DNA of 64,000 nt from the NCBI GenBank assembly GCA_946223355.1, contig CAMIPB010000001.1:1-64000 (forward strand), written 5' to 3'. The number at the start of each line of letters is the position of its first letter. The first letter of the stretch is position 1. Positions 51,627-60,603 of this stretch are shown here, piece after piece. The position numbers and the translations under genes are program-made. Source of the DNA: an uncultured Corynebacterium sp. GTDB lineage: Bacteria; Actinomycetota; Actinomycetes; Mycobacteriales; Mycobacteriaceae. The notes under the pieces were generated by a model. That model was not told the DNA's origin. It ran no database searches and worked only from the letters and a program-made list of their open reading frames with translations.

Positions 51627-53285
51627 ATGCGTGAATCGTCGGTTTCCCGGATCAGCACCTGGGCAGTTTTAGGACTGCTCCTGGTACTGGTTGCAGCTCC
51701 CCTAATCTCAGTACTCATCACTGCGGTATTTGGCTACCGTGGCGAGGACTCCGCACTAGGAGAGCTGGCGGATCCGGCGATGTTGCGCATCGTTGCAAAC
51801 ACAGTATGGCTTTCCCTACTTGTGGTTGTGTTTTCTACCTTGTTTGCAGCTCCGCTTGCGTTCCTGCGAAGCTGGACAAAGTTCGCGAAGCACGACTGGA
51901 TGGAACTGCTCATCATGGTTCCGTTCATGACTCCACCTTTTGCCATCGCCATGGCTTGGATGGATTTCACTAGGGTGCGCGGACTCACGTACATGATGTT
52001 GGGTGAGACAGCCGGAAAGCTCGCACACGATTTTATTTATTCAGTGTGGGGCATGGCCTTTGTTATGGCTTCAGAGCTTTTTCCTTTCCTGTATCTCATC
52101 CTCCGCAATAGCTTCAGCAAAATTCCTGCTTCTGCTTTAGAAATGGCGAATGTTGCTGGTGCATCGCGTTGGACGGTGATACGACGAATAATTGTCCCGA
52201 TGGTGCTCGGGCCGTTTTCGCTGGGCGCATTGATCATCTTCATCAAGGCTGCCGGCGAGTTCGGTACCCCAATTACATTGGGCAATGCCATTGGCTACCA
52301 CGTACTCGTGTCATCCATCTATGAAGACGTAACGATCGCTCCACTTAATTTCTCCGAAGCAGCAGCATCATCAAGTGTGCTGTTCTCCATGGGTGTCACC
52401 GCGTGGGCAATTCAACAGTGGGTGTCACGAAAAGACCTTAACAGTGGTGGCCGTCTGGCACGAACAGTCAACTTCAAGTTGACCAAACTGACAACTTTTC
52501 TCGGCGCTGCAGTGTGCTTTGCAATCGTGCTGCTCTCGGTCATCATCCCGTACATCTCCATCACGCTTTCAGCAATGACCATCCTTCGCTCCCGCCCGCC
52601 GAGCCCATACAACCTCACTTTTGACTACTTCGGCCAAGTACTCTCCCACCCCATTGCCCGCGAGGCTCTTGTTACATCAGCCGTTTTGGGTGCGGTTGCA
52701 GCTACTTTCACCGCTCTTCTAGCAGTTGTAGTAACTCTGAACTCGTTCAAGAAGAAATCCCCTAGTGCACGTGTGACTGACTTCTTGTCCGTCGCACCGG
52801 ACACAGTTCCGGGAATTGTGTTAGCCATTGGCTTCATTTTGCTGTGGAATAACCCAGATCTTCCATGGTCACCTTATGGCAGCTACGTCATACTTCTGCT
52901 GGGTTACATTGCTCTCTTTTTGCCAACGGTGATCCAGAACGTCAAAACGTCTGCTCTGGCTATCCCGCAAACTCTCAACGATGCCGCATCAGTATCAGGT
53001 GCCTCTCGTTGGACGATCTTCCGAAAGATCACGCTGCCGTTGCTTGCTCCTGGCATTTTCGCCGGTTGGCTACTTGCCTTCGTGGTGGGCATTCGTGAGC
53101 TGGTTATGTCGTCCCTTGTCCGCCCAACAAACATCAATTTGATGTCGCCGTGGATTATGAATGCATTCGAGCAAGGTGACCGTGCACTAGCTATGGCTAT
53201 GACGCTTATTGGTGTCGGCAGCTCCACCATCGTTTTGGTGCTTCTGACCCTCTGGCAAAACCGTCGCAATCGCGAACACAGTTAG
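51627..53285 (+). CDS. ABC transporter permease with two fused membrane domains
   Basis: A 552-residue permease with about twelve helices. It consists of two binding-protein-dependent transport inner-membrane domains, each with the E-A-A loop: first SALEMANVAGASRWTVIRRI near 170-189, second TLNDAASVSGASRWTIFRKI near 448-467. This two-in-one arrangement is typical of FbpB- and PhnU/V-like systems. A hydrophilic linker near residue 270 (RKDLNSGGRLARTVN) joins the halves. It follows the binding-protein gene by 33 bases and precedes the phosphoesterase gene by ten bases. Confidence 0.92.
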   Translation: MRESSVSRISTWAVLGLLLVLVAAPLISVLITAVFGYRGEDSALGELADPAMLRIVANTVWLSLLVVVFSTLFAAPLAFLRSWTKFAKHDWMELLIMVPFMTPPFAIAMAWMDFTRVRGLTYMMLGETAGKLAHDFIYSVWGMAFVMASELFPFLYLILRNSFSKIPASALEMANVAGASRWTVIRRIIVPMVLGPFSLGALIIFIKAAGEFGTPITLGNAIGYHVLVSSIYEDVTIAPLNFSEAAASSSVLFSMGVTAWAIQQWVSRKDLNSGGRLARTVNFKLTKLTTFLGAAVCFAIVLLSVIIPYISITLSAMTILRSRPPSPYNLTFDYFGQVLSHPIAREALVTSAVLGAVAATFTALLAVVVTLNSFKKKSPSARVTDFLSVAPDTVPGIVLAIGFILLWNNPDLPWSPYGSYVILLLGYIALFLPTVIQNVKTSALAIPQTLNDAASVSGASRWTIFRKITLPLLAPGIFAGWLLAFVVGIRELVMSSLVRPTNINLMSPWIMNAFEQGDRALAMAMTLIGVGSSTIVLVLLTLWQNRRNREHS

Positions 53286-53295
53286 GTTTACACAA

Positions 53296-53931
53296 ATGGC
53301 AATACTTTTCCTGGCTGATACCCACTTCGGGCTCTCACGTGGACCTGGCTTCGATTGGGCAATGCAGGCCCTCCACGTTGGAAAAACTACCGGTTGCTCG
53401 GGTTTTATCTTCGCAGGCGACGCCGTCGATCGCCGGTTCATCAACGAACGCACCCACCACGAGTTCACTCAGTTCTTCACTACTGCCGCGAACTTCTTTG
53501 AAACTTCCTTGTTCATAGCCGGAAACCATGATGTACACCATGACTTTGAGTTACCCGCCGGAGTGCTCAGGGCAGCCACCACACCTGAATCTTATGCCTT
53601 CCCGGACAACACAATCGTTCACACCGCAGCAACGTTAAGCGATCCTGACCCCCGCCGTCTCATTCCCACATTCCCGAAAAAATCTACCAAGGCCCGAGCA
53701 AACATCGGTGTGCTCCATACCTCGCTCGTTGGTGAGCACTCCAAGTCTGAGTGCCTTCCGACGACCCCCTTTGAGCTCGACGCACATGGCTACGACGCTT
53801 GGCTGCTAGCTCACGTTCATCAGCCACTTACCGTCAACTGTGCAACTCCTAGCCGTTGGATCGGTATGGGAACTGGTCTCATCTTTGATCCACAGGATCG
53901 TTCTGTCCACGATCTAGCAGATGCCTTTTAA
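53296..53931 (+). CDS. Calcineurin-like metallophosphoesterase
   Basis: A 211-residue protein with all motifs of the binuclear metallophosphoesterases: D-T-H-F-G at residues 8-12 (D-x-H), G-D-A-V-D near 42 (G-D-x-x-D), G-N-H-D near 76, a His in G-V-L-H-T-S near 138, and A-H-V-H-Q-P near 176 (G-H-x-H type). There is no signal peptide, so it is cytosolic. It is the last gene of the plus-strand ABC unit, ten bases after the permease, and its stop overlaps the convergent osmC stop. It likely hydrolyses a phosphoester that the transporter brings in; this is an inference from context. Confidence 0.85.
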   Translation: MAILFLADTHFGLSRGPGFDWAMQALHVGKTTGCSGFIFAGDAVDRRFINERTHHEFTQFFTTAANFFETSLFIAGNHDVHHDFELPAGVLRAATTPESYAFPDNTIVHTAATLSDPDPRRLIPTFPKKSTKARANIGVLHTSLVGEHSKSECLPTTPFELDAHGYDAWLLAHVHQPLTVNCATPSRWIGMGTGLIFDPQDRSVHDLADAF

Positions 53932-54371
53932 TTCACGGTAAAATCCACGTTGGCCTCGTGCTCCACTGTGCGTGAGACGGTGCAGTCCTTGGTCTTGGAG
54001 ATCTCCACCAGACGCTCGACCATGGACTGGGCCTTGCGCCCTGCTTCGTCATCAGGGAAGGAGACGTTGAAGCTCACGCGGACGTCGGAAAGCCTGGAAG
54101 CACCGTCTTCGTTGATGCGATCGCCCTCGACGTGAACATCGAAAGCCTGAGGCTCACTGCGGCGAGAAGTGACCACATCAACATCGACGGCGGAGCAGCC
54201 CGCAATCGCAGCGAGAAGTAGCTCGACTGGGGTCATAAGCCCTTCGCCGCTGCCAAAATCCACGCTTGCGCCCTGTGGGTTGGCAGCGCGGTAATGGGTT
54301 AGACCTACGCGTTCGACATCAACGGCGTAGGTCTTAGTGATTTCGGGGGCATTCTGATTGTTTTCAGTCAT
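53928..54371 (-). CDS. OsmC-family peroxiredoxin
   Basis: A 147-residue OsmC/Ohr-type thiol protein that may reduce organic or inorganic peroxides. The reactive Cys positions are in ELLLAAIAGCSAVDVDVV (Cys at about residue 59) and K-D-C-T-V-S-R-T near 133. GAGTGGG spacing and Asp/Glu residues around V-D-F-G-S-G-E-G-L match the family. It is convergent with the phosphoesterase gene; the stop codons overlap by four bases. Sub-type (Ohr or OsmC) is not certain. Confidence 0.85.
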   Translation of the reverse strand: MTENNQNAPEITKTYAVDVERVGLTHYRAANPQGASVDFGSGEGLMTPVELLLAAIAGCSAVDVDVVTSRRSEPQAFDVHVEGDRINEDGASRLSDVRVSFNVSFPDDEAGRKAQSMVERLVEISKTKDCTVSRTVEHEANVDFTVN

Positions 54372-54409
54372 GCCCCCATTATTGCAGCAGGATTCGCAGG
54401 CCGGAGAGG

Positions 54410-57400
54410 TTATCGCTTGGCGACGACCGCCTTCACACCCTTGACCACGTCATGGATGGTCTTTCCTGCACCCGCGCCGTCAGTAGCTGCGAAGTTCTCT
54501 GGTGCATCAGTGCTGACCTTGAACTCGGTGGACAGGGTTTCAGCAGCGATGTGATCGGCGTGGCGCTTGGCCCAATCTTCCTTGCCAGCAGGGACGAACA
54601 ACACGGTGGAGATACGGTCAGCAACCGCGAAGTCCTCCGCTTTGCGTGCGTCCTGAAGGCCGCGGATAACGTCGGCTGCCCAACCTTCTGCTTCAAGCTC
54701 CTCGGTGACCTCGGTGTCAAGAACGACCAGGCCATTAAGGCCCTCCACACGCGCGGTGTTCTTCGGATCGGAAGCCTGCAGACGCTCGGTGTAGTCCTCC
54801 GGGCCAAGCACGATGTCGCCATCAACGAGGACGTTTTCACCCTGGCGCTCGTAGTTGCCGGCCTTAAGATTCTTGATCGCGCGCTGGACGTCCTTGCCTA
54901 GGCGAGGACCTACAACCTTGGCGTTGCAGACAACTTCGAAGGTGCCAACGGAATCAACGTCATCGGTGAGAACAACTTCCTTGACATTGACCTCATCACG
55001 AATGATGTCTTTGAACGGCTCGAGACGAGCGGAGTCTTCCACAGCAACAGTGAGCTTAGGCAGCGGCAAGCGGTTGCGCAGCTTGTTGGACTTGCGCACC
55101 GAAGATGCAGAAGAGCATACCGCGCGGGTCAGGTCCATTGCCTCCACCAGGGCGTCGTCAGCTGGATAATCCTCAGCCTGCGGGAAGGAGGTCAGATGGA
55201 CGGAGCGCTCGCCTGTCAGTCCGCGATAAATAACCTCAGCCACGTGTGGCAAAAGTGGTGCGACCACACGAGAGACTGTCTCCATCACCGTGTAGAGGGT
55301 GTTAAACGCCTCCGGATGCTGGTCCGCTCCGTCGCCTTCCCAGAAACGATTACGGGAGCGGCGCACGTACCAGTTGGTCAACGCATCCGCGAACAGACGG
55401 ACTTCCTCGGTGGCAGTGGCAATGTCCGTGCCAGCAAGCGCGTCACCCACAGTCTTGACCAAATCGTGGGTCTTAGCCAAGATATAGCGATCTAAAACAT
55501 GGGTAGAGCTGGTATCAAACTTCGCTTCTGTAGCAGAGTAAAGCTGCAAGAAGGTGTACGCATTCCAGATAGGCAAGATTGCTTGGCGCACGCCGTCACG
55601 GATGCCTTGCTCGGTGACAATCAGGTTGCCGCCACGCAAGATTGGCGACGACATGAGGAACCAGCGCATCGCGTCCGAGCCGTCGCGGTCAAAGACCTCG
55701 TTGACGTTCGGGTAGTTGCCCTTGGACTTGGACATTTTCTGCCCATCATCGCCGAGCACGATGCCGTGTGCCACGACCTTTTTGTACGCCGGGCGGTCAA
55801 ACAATGCAGTGGACAAAACGTGCATCACGTAGAACCAGCCGCGGGTCTGACCAGAGTACTCCACGATGAAGTCAGAAGGATTGTGGGTTTCAAACCATTC
55901 TTTGTTTTCAAACGGGTAGTGCTTTTGCGCAAATGGCATGGAACCGGACTCAAACCAACAGTCCAGTACCTCAGGCACACGGCGCATAGTGGACTTGCCC
56001 GTTGGATCATCCGGGTTCGGGCGAGTTAGCTCGTCGATGTGTGGACGGTGAAGGGATTTCGGGCGCACTCCGAAATCGCGTTCCAACTCATCCAGAGAGC
56101 CATAGACGTCAACGCGTGGGTAGTTGTCATCATCAGAAACCCACACTGGGATCGGGGAACCCCAGTAGCGCGAACGCGAGATATTCCAGTCACGCGCGCC
56201 CTCCAGCCATTTACCAAACTGACCATCGCGGATGTGCTCTGGCATCCATTCGATCTCATTGTGGTTGAGCTCCACCATGCGGTCACGGAACTCGGTGACC
56301 TTCACAAACCACGCTGGCATCGCCTTGTAGATAAGCGGCTCGCCGGAGCGCCAGGAGTGTGGGTAGGAGTGTTCGATGGTCACGTGGCGCACAACACGGC
56401 CAGCTTCCTTGAGGTCCTTGATGATGTTTTTGTTGGCGTCAAAAACCAGCTGGCCTTCATACGGTGCAGCCTGGGAGGTGAACTTGCCGTCGTCATCAAC
56501 AGGGATTACCAGCTCGATGTCGTGCGCGGCACAGGTATTCATGTCGTCTTCACCAAAAGCCGGTGCCTGGTGGACAATGCCGGTGCCGTCCTCAGTGGTC
56601 ACGTAGTCCGCTGGGATGATCTGGAAACCGTTTTCCAAGTCCTCAAAGAACTTAAAGATCGGGTCATAGGTGAAACCAACCAGCTCTGCGCCCTTAAAGG
56701 TTTTGAGCACTTCGTGGTCCTCGCCAAATTCCTTGGAAAGCGTACCCACGAGTGCCTGGGCGATAAGGAAGGTTCGGCCCACGAAATCGGCTGCGCCGCT
56801 CTCCCCGACCTTGACCAGTACGTAGTCCACCTCAGGATGGACCGCGAGCGCAGAGTTCGACGGCAGGGTCCACGGGGTCGTCGTCCAAGCGAGCGCTGCG
56901 GCGTCGGCAAGCTCAGGGTGCGCCGCGAGCGTATCGACGGCCGCAGTGCCCTCACGGGTGCCCGTTAGTGGGAAGGTGACCGTCAACGTTGGATCCTGGC
57001 GCATGCGATAGGAGTCATCCATGCGAGTTTCCTGGTTAGACAGCGGAGTGTGCTCAGCCCAGGAATAAGGAAGGACCCTAAAGCCCTGGTAAATAAGACC
57101 CTTGTCGTAGAGGGTTTTAAATGCCCACATGACGGATTCCATGAAGTCCTGGTCCATCGTCTTGTAGCCGTTGTCAAAATCCACCCAGCGAGCCTGGCGG
57201 GTAACGTAGTCTTCCCACTCGTCCGCATACTTCAGCACGGATGATGCGCAGTACTCGTTGAACTTTTCCAGACCCATGTCTTCGATCTGGCCCTTGTCCG
57301 TGATGCCCAGCTGCTTCTCGGCCTCGAGCTCTGCCGGCAAACCGTGACAGTCCCAGCCGAAGACACGAGGGACGTAATTACCCGCCATGGTGCGGTAACG

Positions 57401-57673
57401 CGGAACGATGTCTTTAACGTAGCCGGTAAGCAAGTGGCCGTAGTGTGGCAGACCGTTAGCAAACGGTGGACCGTCATAAAAGATGTATTCAGGGCAGTCC
57501 TTGGTCTGCTCTAGTGAGGCCTTAAAAGTGTCATCACTCTTCCAGTAGTCCTGGACGATTTCCTCCATCGCCGGGAAGCGGTTGGAGCCACCGCTCATGT
57601 CTACCTTTGGGTAGACCTTTCCTACCGTGCCTTCTGCATCGACGTCTTTTCGGCCAGATTCTTGTCCAGTCAT
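54410..57673 (-). CDS. ileS: Isoleucyl-tRNA synthetase
   Basis: IleRS charges tRNA-Ile. The 1087-residue length and sequence place it in the larger, eukaryote-like group. The signature PPFANGLPHYGHLLTG (H-x-G-H) is at about residues 70-85; the KMSKS loop is GQKMSKSKGNYPN near 627-639. An editing domain and an anticodon-binding C-terminal domain lie in order. An in-frame TTG (57679) also occurs, but the ATG at 57673 follows GAAGGAAG with good spacing. Expression is probably controlled by the T-box upstream. The related domain structure of the large group is often linked to mupirocin insensitivity. Confidence 0.97.
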   Translation of the reverse strand: MTGQESGRKDVDAEGTVGKVYPKVDMSGGSNRFPAMEEIVQDYWKSDDTFKASLEQTKDCPEYIFYDGPPFANGLPHYGHLLTGYVKDIVPRYRTMAGNYVPRVFGWDCHGLPAELEAEKQLGITDKGQIEDMGLEKFNEYCASSVLKYADEWEDYVTRQARWVDFDNGYKTMDQDFMESVMWAFKTLYDKGLIYQGFRVLPYSWAEHTPLSNQETRMDDSYRMRQDPTLTVTFPLTGTREGTAAVDTLAAHPELADAAALAWTTTPWTLPSNSALAVHPEVDYVLVKVGESGAADFVGRTFLIAQALVGTLSKEFGEDHEVLKTFKGAELVGFTYDPIFKFFEDLENGFQIIPADYVTTEDGTGIVHQAPAFGEDDMNTCAAHDIELVIPVDDDGKFTSQAAPYEGQLVFDANKNIIKDLKEAGRVVRHVTIEHSYPHSWRSGEPLIYKAMPAWFVKVTEFRDRMVELNHNEIEWMPEHIRDGQFGKWLEGARDWNISRSRYWGSPIPVWVSDDDNYPRVDVYGSLDELERDFGVRPKSLHRPHIDELTRPNPDDPTGKSTMRRVPEVLDCWFESGSMPFAQKHYPFENKEWFETHNPSDFIVEYSGQTRGWFYVMHVLSTALFDRPAYKKVVAHGIVLGDDGQKMSKSKGNYPNVNEVFDRDGSDAMRWFLMSSPILRGGNLIVTEQGIRDGVRQAILPIWNAYTFLQLYSATEAKFDTSSTHVLDRYILAKTHDLVKTVGDALAGTDIATATEEVRLFADALTNWYVRRSRNRFWEGDGADQHPEAFNTLYTVMETVSRVVAPLLPHVAEVIYRGLTGERSVHLTSFPQAEDYPADDALVEAMDLTRAVCSSASSVRKSNKLRNRLPLPKLTVAVEDSARLEPFKDIIRDEVNVKEVVLTDDVDSVGTFEVVCNAKVVGPRLGKDVQRAIKNLKAGNYERQGENVLVDGDIVLGPEDYTERLQASDPKNTARVEGLNGLVVLDTEVTEELEAEGWAADVIRGLQDARKAEDFAVADRISTVLFVPAGKEDWAKRHADHIAAETLSTEFKVSTDAPENFAATDGAGAGKTIHDVVKGVKAVVAKR

Positions 57674-57675
57674 GG

Positions 57676-57693
57676 TCAACTTCCTTCACTCAT
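57676..57693 (-). other. Five-codon mini-ORF overlapping the ileS ribosome binding site
   Basis: ATG-AGT-GAA-GGA-AGT-TGA lies directly before ileS, ending two bases before its ATG. The Shine-Dalgarno-like GAAGGAAG is inside the mini-ORF. It may be chance, or it may couple translation of ileS to a leader frame. Confidence 0.3.
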
Positions 57694-57699
57694 AGCGTT

Positions 57700-57936
57700 T
57701 GTCCTGCAGCTTAAACTTCTGCATTTACTTTGCTGCAGGGACGCGCTTTCGCACGCGGTACCACCCTACTTAGGCGTCTTAAGCTAAGACACCTCGCTTG
57801 ATTTTCAAGTGAAGGAGATGACGGTCCCACCCGTCCGGTTCTACTAGGAAAACACGGGCTAAGCTCCACGAATGCGCTTAGCGGGTTTCGGTTCTTCCGG
57901 AACGCTCCCCGGTGATGGCCGGATCAATGCGTATGT
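57700..57936 (-). promoter_or_regulatory. ileS T-box riboswitch
   Basis: On the minus strand the canonical T-box sequence AGGGTGGTACCGCG (RC of 57754-57767) lies upstream of ileS. Stem I contains GATCCGGCC-ATC-ACCGGGGAGC, with the isoleucine codon ATC as specifier at 57914-57916. The 5' part with CCGGAAGAACC (57890-57902 region) is also typical of actinobacterial ileS leaders. The element senses uncharged tRNA-Ile by base-pairing with the specifier and the T-box. No U-tract follows the T-box, so a translational rather than transcription-termination mechanism is likely. The promoter region is probably upstream of 57936. Confidence 0.92.
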
Positions 57937-58064
57937 CTTAACACTCTACATTGCACACCGCGGTTTTGGGGAAATCCTTGTACATTCGACAACACTGGCA
58001 GCCCACGACATTGGGGTGTAAATAGACCTTCCCTGAGTTCAATGAGCGTTCCGTTACGTATTTT
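57937..58064. other. Leader promoter region of ileS
   Basis: This gap of 128 bases holds no gene. A TAGAGT hexamer on the minus strand (57943-57948) could be the -10 for the T-box transcript. No good -35 is seen. A 66-codon minus-strand frame reads through it and the small membrane protein gene, but it looks like a shadow. Confidence 0.35.
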
Positions 58065-58223
58065 TCAAGAGTTGTTTTTGTTTTTCCAGTCCCAAATGAA
58101 CAAAACCAACCCAACACCAGCAGCCAAAAATAAAGCAACTAGCCATACTGTCTGCGCTGTGCCCACATACGCGATAAAACACAAGAAGGCGATAAGGGCG
58201 AGTGCGAGAGAAGCAAGCAACAT
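58065..58223 (-). CDS. Small two-helix membrane protein (52 residues)
   Basis: A short gene on the minus strand encodes MLLASLALALIAFLCFIAYV, a short loop with T-A-Q-T-V, then a second helix ending D-W-K-N-K-N-N-S. AAAGG lies nine bases upstream of the ATG. It lies between wag31 and the ileS leader, a position that commonly holds a small membrane protein in corynebacteria. Function unknown. Confidence 0.6.
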   Translation of the reverse strand: MLLASLALALIAFLCFIAYVGTAQTVWLVALFLAAGVGLVLFIWDWKNKNNS

Positions 58224-58299
58224 GACAGGAACCTTTGGCGAATGAAAATGGCGGCAGATATTGAACTTCGCGAGGTTATGAAACGACCTTAGAGAGAAA

Positions 58300-58341
58300 A
58301 ATAACCCCGCACCTGCTTGATTATACAGGTGCGGGGTTATT
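58300..58341 (-). terminator. Intrinsic terminator of wag31
   Basis: AATAACCCCGCACCTG (58300-58315) pairs with CAGGTGCGGGGTTATT (58326-58341), a 16-bp stem. On the minus strand it is followed by TTTTCTCTC. It lies 69 bases after the wag31 stop codon. Confidence 0.9.
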
Positions 58342-58409
58342 ACTTTAGCTAATGCTAAATGTCAGGATACTGCGCCAACTTCTACAGTTGCACTAGGCGG
58401 TGTACTGCT

Positions 58410-59519
58410 TTAGCCGTTGTTCTGGTTGTGTGCACCAGCGTTGTTTCCTGGCTCTGCTGCGCCGCGTGCATCGAGCTCTTCCAGCTGGGAAGACAGCATG
58501 GTGCGCAGACGGGTGCGGTACTCGCGCTCGAAGGTGCGTAGCTCCTGAATACGGGTCTCCAGAGCTTGCTGCTGCTGCTTGACGGTGTTCATGATGTCTG
58601 TGTGCTTCTTCTCTGCATCCTGGCGCAGAGCGGTAGCCTTTTCTTCAGCCTGGCGGACAGCAGCCTCAGCGCGGGAGTTAGCCTCACTCTCGGTCTGCTT
58701 AGCCTTTGCTTCAGCGTCTGCGACCATCTTCTTGGACTTGTTGTCCGCGTCGGTGAGCTGCTCCTTGACCTTCTTCAATGCCTCAGCAAGCTGGTTCTTG
58801 GACTTGGTGTCTGCATCGGTGAGCTGCTTCTCAGCGGCGGTGCGCGCCTCAGTAAGCATGGTCTCGGACTCAGCCTTAGCCTCGTTGGTCAGGCGGTCAG
58901 CCATCTCCTGTGCAAGACCAAGAACCTTGGCAGCCTGCATGTGAGTACCTGGAGTAGCCAGACCATCGGCCGCGGCCGCGCCAGCAGCACCAACTCCGGC
59001 TCCAGCCAAGCCAGCAGCTGCCGCCTTTTGGCCGGAGTTGCTGTTTTCTGCCTGCTTCTTCAGGTTCTCGTTGTCCTTGCGGGCAGCCTCGAGGTCCTTG
59101 CGTGCGGTCTCTAGTTCCTTAGCCAGGCGTTCCTTCTCGGACTTCAGGTTCGTGAGCTCTGCATCGTTTGCCTGGCTAGCAGGCTGTGCAGACTGTGCAG
59201 CCTTAGCCTTTTCAGCCTCAGCCTTAGCATCATCTGCGGCCTTCTTTGCCTCAGCAAGCTTCGCGTCATATTCTGCGCGTACTTTAGCTTCTACGTCCTT
59301 GCGGATAGCGGCTTCATCAGCCTTAGAAGCTGCAGCGCCGGATCCAGACTGAACCTTTGCAAGCTGCGTTTGCAGATCATCGTTTTCTTCTTGCAGCTGT
59401 GCAATGGAATCCTCAACGAGGTCAAGGAACTGGTCAACTTCGTCTTCGTTGTAACCACGCTTTCCGATTGGTGGTTTGTTGAATGCGACGTTGTGTACTT
59501 GCGCTGGAGTCAAAGGCAT
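58410..59519 (-). CDS. wag31: Polar growth factor Wag31/DivIVA
   Basis: DivIVA/Wag31 localises at cell poles and directs polar peptidoglycan synthesis. The 369-residue protein has the conserved N-terminal DivIVA domain LTPAQVHNVAFNKPPIGKRGYNEDEVDQFLD, shown in parts (residues 3-33), and a coiled-coil body rich in Ala, Glu and Lys. In the middle, about residues 155-195, it is Gly/Ala-rich and flexible (A-A-A-G-L-A-G-A-G-V-G). The C-terminal coiled coil ends with a Gln/Asn-rich tail (H-N-Q-N-N-G). A GGGGAAG sequence lies before the ATG. It is in the usual place, downstream of yggT and sepF. Confidence 0.95.
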   Translation of the reverse strand: MPLTPAQVHNVAFNKPPIGKRGYNEDEVDQFLDLVEDSIAQLQEENDDLQTQLAKVQSGSGAAASKADEAAIRKDVEAKVRAEYDAKLAEAKKAADDAKAEAEKAKAAQSAQPASQANDAELTNLKSEKERLAKELETARKDLEAARKDNENLKKQAENSNSGQKAAAAGLAGAGVGAAGAAAADGLATPGTHMQAAKVLGLAQEMADRLTNEAKAESETMLTEARTAAEKQLTDADTKSKNQLAEALKKVKEQLTDADNKSKKMVADAEAKAKQTESEANSRAEAAVRQAEEKATALRQDAEKKHTDIMNTVKQQQQALETRIQELRTFEREYRTRLRTMLSSQLEELDARGAAEPGNNAGAHNQNNG

Positions 59520-59660
59520 TGACTTTACTTCCCCTTCAAGTCGTTGAACCTCAAGATCTAGTCGAACTTAAGGAATGGGCTTTCCTAATTCTAATAGTTA
59601 TCTTCGTACAGTGTAGCCAAAGTGTTAAACCTGTGAGCGACTAGGCGTGAATTTTTCTTG

Positions 59661-59948
59661 TTAGAAAACTGCAGTGACGATCCATTGCAGCACGCCGAGC
59701 AAGATAAACAGCACGAGCACTGAAATGTCGAGCGCGACATTTCCCATGCGCAACGGCGGGATAAGGCGACGCAGGAGCTTCACAGGCGGGTCGGTAATCA
59801 TAAAGATTGGCTCCGCCAACCACACGAACCAACGTGGGGGTGCAAACGAGCGAGAAAATGATTGAATCATTTCCACGACGATACGGATGATGACCGCAAG
59901 CGAAAACAGCCTGAGCAGCGTATAGAGAATAATTCCGATTGAACTCAC
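59661..59948 (-). CDS. YggT-family membrane protein
   Basis: A 95-residue member of the YggT family, with two membrane segments (about residues 5-30 and 70-92) and the amphipathic SFAPPRWFVWLAEPIFMITDP between them. These proteins are encoded beside sepF in actinobacteria and beside ylmG in firmicutes, and may act in cell division or osmotic stress. It starts with GTG and has TAGGCT eight bases upstream. Confidence 0.9.
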   Translation of the reverse strand: MSSIGIILYTLLRLFSLAVIIRIVVEMIQSFSRSFAPPRWFVWLAEPIFMITDPPVKLLRRLIPPLRMGNVALDISVLVLFILLGVLQWIVTAVF

Positions 59949-59956
59949 AGTTACAC

Positions 59957-59962
59957 AGCCTA
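59957..59962 (-). promoter_or_regulatory. -10 element for leaderless yggT
   Basis: TAGGCT on the minus strand lies eight bases before the yggT GTG with no ribosome binding site. Confidence 0.45.
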
Positions 59963-59993
59963 CAAGGCTTTTGAGTGGCGGTGTTAGCCGCTA

Positions 59994-60491
59994 CTAGATC
60001 AAACCAGCAGTGCGCTTGAGTTCAGAGTCAGACATGGTGATTCCGTCTGGAACCAACGCAAAGATCTGACGCTCGGTCTCAATTCCACGCGTAAGCTTCG
60101 TCATTCGTCCGGACAAACCAAAGCACAGACCGGCAGCGAAGTCGATAACGCGCTTTGCCTCTTCTTTAGGCGCATCAGTCAACTCGAAGATAACCGCATC
60201 ACCGTCACGGAAGGCTTCACCAAGCTTTTTCGCTTCATCCATTGCGACAATAGATACCTCAACAACGGTTGGTGCGTATGCCGCTTCTTCACGAACTGCG
60301 TAACGACGATCCGCGTAGCGATCCGCACGCGGTGCTACCGGTCCCCGAGCGTCACGAGGATCGCGATCTTCGCGGCCACGGTAACCAGGCTCGTCTGCGT
60401 AGCGGTCATCGTCGCCGTAGTACGCATCGTCGTCCTGCGCGCCCGCCGGACCGAGACCAAAAAAGTCCATGAAACCGTTCTTAAAAGACAT
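59994..60491 (-). CDS. sepF: Cell division protein SepF
   Basis: SepF links FtsZ to the membrane and to the septum. The 165-residue protein has the N-terminal amphipathic membrane-binding helix region (FKNGFMDFFGLGPAG), an Asp/Tyr/Arg-rich linker and a C-terminal SepF domain (VVEVSIVAMDEAKKLGEAF... VIDFAAGLCFGLSG). It is in the standard place between yggS/pgeF and yggT. A good AGGGAG lies before the ATG. Confidence 0.94.
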   Translation of the reverse strand: MSFKNGFMDFFGLGPAGAQDDDAYYGDDDRYADEPGYRGREDRDPRDARGPVAPRADRYADRRYAVREEAAYAPTVVEVSIVAMDEAKKLGEAFRDGDAVIFELTDAPKEEAKRVIDFAAGLCFGLSGRMTKLTRGIETERQIFALVPDGITMSDSELKRTAGLI

Positions 60492-60603
60492 TTATTCTCC
60501 CTAGAAATTGTTGCAAATCTGCCACTTCCCCACATGGCTGTTACTAGTGTGAAAGCTGTTAAATATGTGGTTTATAGTGCAAGTTTGTCATTCTGCTTGA
60601 TTT

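Noticed and set aside
56039..56968. Plus-strand 309-residue frame inside ileS
   Set aside because: It opposes the conserved ileS core and shows no domain of its own.
57938..58138. Minus-strand 66-residue frame next to the T-box
   Set aside because: It overlaps a better small membrane gene in another frame and has no plausible start signal.
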